A stretch of 64,000 nucleotides of DNA, from positions 372,001 to 436,000 of the forward strand of contig CM035312.1 of the NCBI GenBank assembly GCA_002900995.3, written 5' to 3'. Below are positions 57,695 to 64,000 of this stretch, piece by piece. A program made the position numbers and the translations under genes. Position 1 is the first letter of the stretch. Each line of letters starts with the position of its first letter. The notes under the pieces were generated by a model. It did no database searches and had not been told where the DNA came from. It saw only the letters and a program-made list of their open reading frames with translations. The stretch is from Ganoderma boninense. Taxonomy: Eukaryota; Basidiomycota; Agaricomycetes; Polyporales; Polyporaceae.

Positions 57695-59592
57695 CTACAG
57701 CAGGAACCCCGACACGATCGCTAGCGCAGACTTCGCGCTCCAATAAGCCAATACGGACAGCAGCACCCCGACGCCGACGCTCACGCCCACAAGCTCAGCC
57801 AGCATCTCCCTCCACTGCCGCGTCAGTGCCTGCGCGCGGACCGGGTCACGCGCCACCGCCTCTGCCTCCGCAACCCCCGGCGCGAGCTCCCCGCCCTCGC
57901 CTTTCCCCTCGCCGCCTTCCCCTCTCCGCTCACCCTCCTGAGCTTCTCCTTGTGCTTGGGGCAAGCGGAAGTCGGTGCGGGGTCGGAACGCCGAGCGGCG
58001 CATGCCCATGTGTCCACGCACCGCGCGCGCCATGCCCTCCGCGAGGACGGCGCGGCGCTTGGCGAGCCACGCGGTGCGCGGGTACCACGCGGCGAAGTAG
58101 TGCGGGAGGCGCTGCACGAGGAGCAGCGCGTGCATGCGCAGGCGCACGGCGAGCGGGGTGGGCGGGAGGCCGAGGCGGCGCGCGAGGGGCGCGCCGACGA
58201 GGTGGGTGGTCAGCGCGACGTTGTACGCGAGCGAGGCGTGCAGGGGCGCGCGGTGCGAGACTGCGAGGAGGATCGGGAGGGTCGGGCCGAGGGTTGGGGG
58301 TCTGGCGGGGGGTGGTTTCACGTTGGGAGAGGGTGACGGGGAGTGCGAGGCAGACGGCGGGAGGACGGCGGCGGGGTCCTCGAGGAAGAGGTTGAGCGTG
58401 GCAGTCGCGGTGAACCTGTCTGCGGCGCGGGTGGAGGCGAAGTGGCGGTGGAGGATGGACGGCGCGACGCCCATGTAGTACCCGACGTGTCGCCACAGGG
58501 CGAGGTACGCGCTCGCTTTGTCGGGCGTGGGCGGGAGGTGGAGGCGGCGGAGGCACCACAGTGGGATTGTGGAGAATGTGCCGAGCCTTGGGAGGAGGAA
58601 GGAGGTGAAGGTGAGCGGTGAGATCAGATGGACGGAGAAAGGAGAAAGGAGAAATTAACCACTGACGTTACTGCGACCTCTTCCTGACTCACGGGGACAC
58701 TGTCCAGCTCCTCCGTCGGGTGCTCCCGCTCCCAGCGTGCTTGGACTCGCCATCGCGCGATGCCATGGAGCAGACGAACTCGGACGGCCGACCTCCATCC
58801 TTCGCCCCCTGGTAACAACGTGCTCAGTTGGGTCGCGGGGTGCGATTGAGGGGCCGATGCCGATGCCGAGCAGCCCATGACGTCGAGCACGAACTGCATC
58901 GTCTCGATGAGACGCATGAATGTTCGGTCATTCGACTCTTTCGGAATACGCGAGGCGATCTCGGCGATTGAGGGCGGGTGCTCTCCGCCCACATTCCTGA
59001 GGTGCGGCACGAGGTACGAGACCGCTTCCAGTGTCCGCACTATGCGAGGGCTGCGAACGTGCGGTATCTGTGGTCAGTTGGAGGGATGAATGAAGAATGA
59101 GCTGCGGACTGTCGGAGTGTACCTTGCCAATCCACCAGCGAGGCTGAAATACAGCAGCGCTTGGATGATCTGCACTGAGTTGTCGACGAACAACTCTCGA
59201 GCGAGGCCCACTTCTTCTTCCGTGGCCTTAAGCCCGGGCGGTGGCCCGCGGAGCACCTCGTCAAGAAACGCGTGCGTTGCGGGTGCCTCCTCGGGGGACG
59301 TCGTCGCTGCATGCGTCTGCACGGCTTGCAGCAGGTCCTGGCCGACGCTCGCCGTGGGGCTTGCGAAGACCTCCCGGAGGGCACTGTCGCACGCAGGGTC
59401 TCCCGTGGACCTCCATCTATGCGGAATCCTAGTCGTTAGCTCGGTGATCCCATTAATTGATTGTGGCATTGAGATGGGGGCGTGATGGAGGGATGCTCAC
59501 ATCTCGCAGAGCTCGGCGGGGACGCAGTCGTGGTTCCACTCGAGGATGTGTCCGAAGGTCTCGATAATGTCCCCGTTGGTGATGGTCTTCAT
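57695..59592 (-). CDS. mpaB/rubber-oxygenase-like (DUF2236) membrane protein, copy 1
   Basis: Four exons (59592-59501, 59416-59123, 59050-58667, 58586-57695) give 553 residues. Family landmarks in order: IIETFGHILEWNHDCVP, IWRSTGDPACDSALREVF, ALLYFSLAGGLASPRIVR, FMRLIETMQFVLDVM, VRVRLLHGIARWRVQ and VPVSQEEVAVTLGTFSTIP, as in the catalytic core shared by the ER-bound oxygenase MpaB and latex-clearing proteins (haem-dependent). A hydrophobic helix (LVGVSVGVGVLLSVLAYWSA) near the C-terminus would anchor it in a membrane. Exons 3 to 4 use a GTCAGT donor. A TTTATAACC box lies about 60 bp upstream of the start, which supports ATG 59592. Residues of about 460-500 are an acidic, E/G-rich insert. Substrate and pathway unknown. 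Confidence 0.85.
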
Positions 59593-61062
59593 GTCTTCAA
59601 TGCAAGCGAGGCTCTTGACCTCGAAAGTGCGGAAGGGGGGAAGACGTCGGTTATAAAGACCGTGGTGCCGGACGCTCTGGGAACGCGCGAGGGTGAGTTA
59701 CTCGGTAGGATTCCCCCAAGACTTATACATGGTGTGCAGTGTCGAATAAGCCTCCAGAATATTGAACCCTCGTTGGCTTTGATCGGAGGAGGGCGAGAGA
59801 AAGAAAAGGTAGGAGCTTACGATGAATGAAGAAGGCTGGAAAGCGTGTTGTCAGGAAGAGCTGGAGGCATTGGTGGATCTTAAACCCCTTTAGAGTCCCC
59901 CTGAGGAAAAAGATGCCCCTGACAACATGGCCGTTGCCTTCTCATGTGAGGCCTGTGAGGCTCGGCTCATACCATGATATCGCAAGTGCTAGTGCACAAT
60001 CGTAGTACTAGTAGCGCCGCTAGTCTCGTCACCGTTCCCATCGTTCTAGCGCGCTTACTGATCGTACCGCTAGAACGTCTGGTGCATTGCCGGGGATGCT
60101 GATAGGGCATTGTGACGTAGGTTCGTATCAAACCTCTCCCACGTAAACGTCCACGCGGTCGTGGTATGAAAACTACATTGTGACGATCAATCACAACATG
60201 AGAGAAGACCACTTATGCCGGGACGGCAGTCCACTCGGGTCTCGTGAACCCCTTGCATGCCGAGTTTGCGTCAAGCCGCGAACTGGCATGGCTTGGAACC
60301 AGACATCCGTCAACAATAGCCTGAGGGAGAGGGCTGCAACCAAGTGCGCGGGCGGTCGCTCTGCTTTCTGGCAATCTGAGCGGCAGAGCGCTGTTTCTCG
60401 TCAGCTTCTCCGAAATGCACCGGATTCACTCGTGCTGGACTTGTGGAGATAAGTGCCACCCACGTTCAATTCCTGATTTGGTTCGCTCCCTCCAGAGGCC
60501 TTGCTGAGCGTAGCGAAGCACGGAGCACCGGTGGGGGAGGGCTAAAGGACGTCTGGAGCTGAGACTATAGCGTCGCAAGTGTCGTATGAATGGATACCTA
60601 AATCGTGTAATTCATACAGAGTGCATCAATTACATTAGCTTTCCAGCAGCTACAAAGAAAGCGATGAGCTTACCGCACCCCACAACTGAACGTGGTCCTT
60701 CTTTTAGTGCCGTGCCGGAAGACATCTGACATGAGTACTTACAAGTTCGGAAGGTGTGGAAACTGGATGCATGGCCCGCTCGAGCGAATCAACTATGTCA
60801 GCAGAAAGGAAAGACCAGGACATGGGCTTCCTCAATTGCAAAGAGACACAGTCCCACGCAAAGGTGCAGAGTATGATGGTTGGGAAAAGCGAGATGCTGA
60901 ATGCTTTAGCCGTTCGAAGACCGCGCTGGGAGTGGGCATGACCGTACACTGGGAGGAGAAGTGACAGCGGTGCGCAGTGTTCAAACAGTGTTTGGAATTC
61001 TGTGCTTTACAGCCGAAATGTATTTCAAAGTATGTGATAACAAGCTGGGGCAGTTCACTTAA
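59593..61062. other. Intergenic stretch
   Basis: The promoter side of the mpaB-like gene, then no gene. A 10-bp inverted repeat CGTTCTAGCG / CGCTAGAACG (16-nt loop) lies at 60042-60077, and short GTACTAGTAG / CTAG runs precede it. Confidence 0.45.
60042..60077. repeat. 10-bp inverted repeat
   Basis: CGTTCTAGCG and CGCTAGAACG are exact reverse complements around a 16-nt loop. It may be a MITE end or a protein-binding palindrome. Confidence 0.5.
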
Positions 61063-61135
61063 GGTCGAGTGGTGTAGTGGTTATCACTCTTGTCTTACAC
61101 ACAAGCGGTCGTCGGTTCGATCCCGGCCTCGATCA
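61063..61135 (+). tRNA. tRNA-Val (anticodon UAC)
   Basis: Cloverleaf by eye: acceptor GGTCGAG pairs with CTCGATC (one G-U), D-arm GTGTAGTGGTTATCAC, anticodon arm CTTGT-CTTACAC-ACAAG with anticodon TAC, T-arm with GGTTCGATCCC, discriminator A. No intron. The 3' end is followed by TTTTT, a Pol III terminator. Length 73 nt; the A- and B-box consensus are inside the D- and T-arms. Confidence 0.95.
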
Positions 61136-61275
61136 TTTTTGCAATCCGTGTGTGCTTGGGTGCCTGTGTGCTTGCACGTGCCTCAGACGTGTCCGAAAAC
61201 CTCGGGAATACTGGCTGGAGCTCGTCGTCTTCGACGACGACGACGACTGCTATCTGTCCGCTCACCTTTTTTACC

Positions 61276-62369
61276 ATGTCTGCAAGAATCAGCTCCTTTA
61301 CCCGTCTAGCGCGAGTTGCGTCGACTCGTACCGCGTTCAGGACCCAGGCAAGGTCGATCTCCGCACTCTCGAGACGCACAGCAGCCCACAACCCCAACAC
61401 TACCCCCCAAACTATCGGAAGACGTGAGCTCCGTGTTTCAACGTAATTGGATATCTCAATTCTCAAGCTCGGTCATTGATATAGGATGGGCAACGTCAAC
61501 GACGGCTACGTCGTCTGCAGTGAACCCTGCAGAAGTCGAAGCCATGCAATGTCTCGAAGAGGGTACACAGAAGCTTGAGGAAGGAGATGTGCAGGCCGCA
61601 AAGGTGCGTGGTGCATTGTGTACTGGCTGCATGCGCGTGAGGAGTTGACCTGCGCGCTGAAACTGTGCAGACGCTCTATCAGCGAAGTGTCGACATCAAC
61701 CGGAGTGCGAGCGGACTCTTCAACCTGGGCGTGACGCATTACCATCTGAGTGAGTAACCCCCGCTGCCCACTCTTTTCGCCTGGAGTGTGCTATGGAGAG
61801 CTTTCAATCTGCTCATGCGGTATGCGGTTCCCAGAGGAGTTCGACCAGGCGATCTCGTGCTGGAAGGACTCAATAGCCCTCCAACCCTCAAGTCCTGACG
61901 CGCATACAAGTATGTTTCCACTATTCCCTCCGCGCACCTATCCTCTCAATTCGCATATAAGACCTTGCCAGCGCATATATCGTCTCGCCAGTCAGCCGAC
62001 CAGATCTTGCGCTACACCATCTACGGTACGTCTCCGTCTCACATCCATCTCGGTCCCGTGTCCCGTTCTGACTCCACAGTCATAGTGTCGCGTCGTCCCT
62101 CGCGCCCGAAGACGGCGAGATCGCCTTCAACCTTGCAGCTGTGCTTGAGGCATGTGGGTTCCTTGAAGAGTCGCTCGAGCAGTACAAGAAGAGCAAGGAG
62201 TTTGGCGTCGAGCGGGCTGCTATGCACATGCGCAACGTACGTCCTTTGTGTGTAGTGGACAGCATCTGCTAAACTCGTCTTGTTGTAGGTGAGTGCAAAG
62301 ATCTTGGGCAAGCAGATGAAGGAAGCCGAAGCCCAGGCAGCTGACGTCAAGAGCGAGCCATCGTCTTGA
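61276..62369 (+). CDS. Mitochondrial TPR-repeat protein
   Basis: Seven exons (61276-61423, 61485-61603, 61671-61749, 61835-61909, 61962-62025, 62080-62236, 62289-62369) give 240 residues. The first 45 residues are rich in R, S, T and A with no acidic residue (ARISSFTRLARVASTRTAFR and further), a typical mitochondrial presequence. Helical TPR pairs follow: EEGTQKLEEGDVQAAKTLYQ with RSVDINRSASGLFNLGVTHY, then EFDQAISCWKDSIALQPSSP with NLASAYIVS, and EIAFNLAAVLEACGFLEESL with QYKKSKEFGVERAAMHMRN. TPRs are protein-binding scaffolds, so an assembly-factor role in the mitochondrion is inferred, not shown. The spliced frame is in phase throughout. The tRNA-Val gene lies 140 bp upstream on the same strand. 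Confidence 0.85.
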
Positions 62370-63212
62370 GCCCATGTTTCAAAACGCGCCGACTGTGCGG
62401 CCTACAAAGCTGCATGGCGCCTGGAGCAATCATAGACAGGGCAGGCATAGATTGCCGTGTTCGCATCCTATAGTACATATACAACTAATCCAGTCCCTCT
62501 TCAACACCTTCTGTCTCCTATTTTCTATAGAAAACCACGACTGTCAATCCGAAGCAGCCATTTGGCGCTTGACATGGCCGACGACATTCCAGCGACCGAC
62601 CACCTCAGGCTCCTGTTCCGGTCGTACTCGCTGGTTCCCGATTCACCATGCTTACCCCAGCTGTTTCAATTTCTCCTCTCTGCACTCATACCTGCGTCAG
62701 ATGCTCTCTTGGCTGCAGCGGAAGGCTAAGGAAACGGTTCCGGAAGATGTCGTCGACCATGCCGCTTCCGCGACTCTGTCAGGATCTGCGTTTGGCTTAA
62801 CGAGGCTCTCATAAGCGGCGACGCCGTCCACGTTCAGAGGCTGCCCGACCTCAGTCCTAGCCCACAGAGGTGCCGGATGTGAACTGTGCTCACAATGGGA
62901 CGCTGGTATGGCCTACGCGGTCACGGCTGTATATCCAAACCACTCATCTTGCATGAACCTACGGCTCAATCGAGGTGTTAGGCTCCGTTGTCAGCAGTGG
63001 TGTCACTGATGTGCATGGTTGTTTGGACGTACATGGATGATGCAGGCGAAGCCTCCCGACGAGCGAATTCCTCTGCCACAATTCTATATGTGGGGCATCG
63101 TCAGGGCTGGATTAAAGATATCCGACCAGCGTCGCGGCGTCAAATCACTATGAGGACAGACAGAATCGAAACTTTCACACAGACAACGGCTAAGTATTCC
63201 TCGGTACCGACT
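62370..63212. other. Intergenic stretch; possible tiny open frame
   Basis: A 52-codon frame from ATG 62574 (MADDIPATDHLRLLFRSYSL...) is helix-forming but too short to judge. The rest is gene-free, and the right end holds the 3' region of the second mpaB-like gene. Confidence 0.3.
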
Positions 63213-64000
63213 TTATGCCTGAGGCTCACGCAGATACTGGAGCAGGAACCCCGACGCGATCGCCATCGCGCACTTCGCCCCCCAATACGCCGCGACGGAC
63301 ACGAGCACGCCGACGACGATACTCACACCCACAAGCTCAACCAGTACCTCCCTCCACTGCCGCGTCAGCAGCCGCGCCCGCGCCGGGTCGCGCGCCACCG
63401 CCTCTGATTCAGCAACCCCCGGCGCGAGTTCCCCGCCCTCGCCCTCGCTCTCGCCCTCGCCCTCGCCCTCACCTTTCACCCTCTGCCCACCCTCCCACGT
63501 TCGCGCCCGGGGCGGCGGAAGTCGGTGCGAGGCCGGAACGCCGAGCGGCGCATGCCCATGCTCCCGGGCACCGAGCGCGCCATGCCCTCGGCGAGGACGG
63601 CGCGGCGCTTGGCGAGCCACCCGCTGCGCGGATACCACGCGGCGAAGTAGTGCGGGAGGCGCTGCACGAGGAGCAGCGCGTGCATGCGCAGGCGCACCGC
63701 CAGTGGGGTAGGCGGGAGGCCGAGGCGGCGCGCGAGGGGCGCGCCGACGAGGTGAGTGGCGAGCGCGACGTTGTAAGCGAACGAGGTGTACAGGGGCGCG
63801 CGGTGGGAGACTGCGAGGAGGATCGGGAGGGTCGGGCCGAGCGTTGGGGGCCTGGTGGGTGGTCGTTTCGAGTTGGGAGAGGATGAGGGGGAGGGTGGCG
63901 GGAGGACGGCGGTGGGGTCCTCGAGGAAGAGGTTGAGCGCGGCGGTTGCGACGAACTTGTCTGCGGCGCGGGTGGAGGCGAAGTGGCGGTGGAGGATGGA
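63213..64000 (-). CDS. mpaB/rubber-oxygenase-like protein, copy 2 (3' part only, cut by window edge)
   Basis: The visible part corresponds to about residues 300-553 of the copy at 57695-59592 and is nearly identical across LGPTLPILLAVSHRAPL, LARRLGLPPTPLAVRLRM and RLPHYFAAWYPR. It stops at TAA 63213. Differences: a longer GEGEGESEGEGGE insert encoded by a hexanucleotide repeat at about 63437-63472, and an added C-terminus QYLREPQA after the hydrophobic end. The start lies outside the window. It retains an open frame with no stop to the edge, so it is probably functional. Confidence 0.8.
   Translation of the reverse strand, partial: HPPPPLRLHPRRRQVRRNRRAQPLPRGPHRRPPATLPLILSQLETTTHQAPNARPDPPDPPRSLPPRAPVHLVRLQRRARHSPRRRAPRAPPRPPAYPTGGAPAHARAAPRAAPPALLRRVVSAQRVARQAPRRPRRGHGALGAREHGHAPLGVPASHRLPPPRARTWEGGQRVKGEGEGEGESEGEGGELAPGVAESEAVARDPARARLLTRQWREVLVELVGVSIVVGVLVSVAAYWGAKCAMAIASGFLLQYLREPQA
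63437..63472 (-). repeat. Hexanucleotide repeat encoding EGEGES-type insert
   Basis: On the plus strand CCCTCG and CTCTCG units repeat about six times (CTCGCCCTCGCTCTCGCCCT onward); on the coding strand it gives alternating Glu and Gly. The paralogue at 57.9 kb has only a short version. Confidence 0.7.

Noticed and set aside
57826..58395. Plus-strand GC-rich frame opposite the mpaB-like gene
   Set aside because: Arginine-, alanine- and glycine-rich shadow of a high-GC exon; the minus-strand frame has family motifs and correct splice phases.
62574..62730. 52-codon frame MADDIPATDHLRLLFRSYSL as a gene
   Set aside because: Too short, no homology recognised and no supporting splice or promoter signal; left as a note only.

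Overview
This looks like nuclear DNA of a filamentous basidiomycete, probably an agaricomycete of the polypore type. Coding exons are GC-rich and are cut by many short introns (mostly 45-75 nt) with GT(A/G)NG donors and YAG acceptors. There is a basidiomycete-type sesquiterpene cyclase, and orthologues of ordinary fungal housekeeping genes are spaced at eukaryotic distances on both strands. The organism assignment is an inference from these features. All exon models were spliced by eye and checked for phase; no search was run.

Region by region. At 1-4.5 kb there are two minus-strand members of an LRR-like multigene family (family A), the first cut by the window edge. A proline-rich basidiomycete protein (5.5-6.6 kb), a sphingoid-base-phosphate phosphatase of the LCB3 type (8.6-11.4 kb) and a bZIP transcription factor (12.6-14.8 kb) follow. 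Three plus-strand family A members lie at 16.7, 19.7 and 25.0 kb, and a sesquiterpene synthase (22.6-23.9 kb) sits between the last two. Each complete family A gene has the same three-exon structure and the same duplicated upstream module, with a distal block about 0.8-0.95 kb from the ATG and a TATA box at about -125 to -175. The family is therefore two oppositely oriented groups flanking three unrelated genes.

From 26.6 to 32.6 kb there is a one-pass membrane protein with a Kre9/Ig-like ectodomain, a broken copy of it, a perfect 15-bp hairpin, and a second copy of the proline-rich protein whose N-terminal part is out of frame. A conserved block follows: calcineurin A (12 exons including a 26-nt microexon that encodes the metal-binding GDIHG motif), an UNC-50 homologue, and, divergently, a 1261-residue WW-domain protein with an in-frame 30-bp tandem repeat.

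The 42.9-51.5 kb stretch holds three minus-strand members of a second, F-box-like family (family B), separated by long gene-poor gaps. A P-loop kinase with an arginine/glycine-rich tail and phosphoglucomutase lie at 53.1-57.0 kb. The right end carries two copies of an mpaB/rubber-oxygenase-type (DUF2236) membrane protein, the second cut by the window edge. A tRNA-Val(UAC) and a mitochondrial-type TPR protein lie between them.

The window mixes conserved single-copy genes (LCB3, bZIP, calcineurin A, UNC-50, PGM) with young local gene families. I do not see a convincing new multi-gene system. The most unusual elements are the co-duplicated promoter modules of family A, the read-through (length divisible by three) introns in several genes, the decaying duplicates, and a small MITE-like element.
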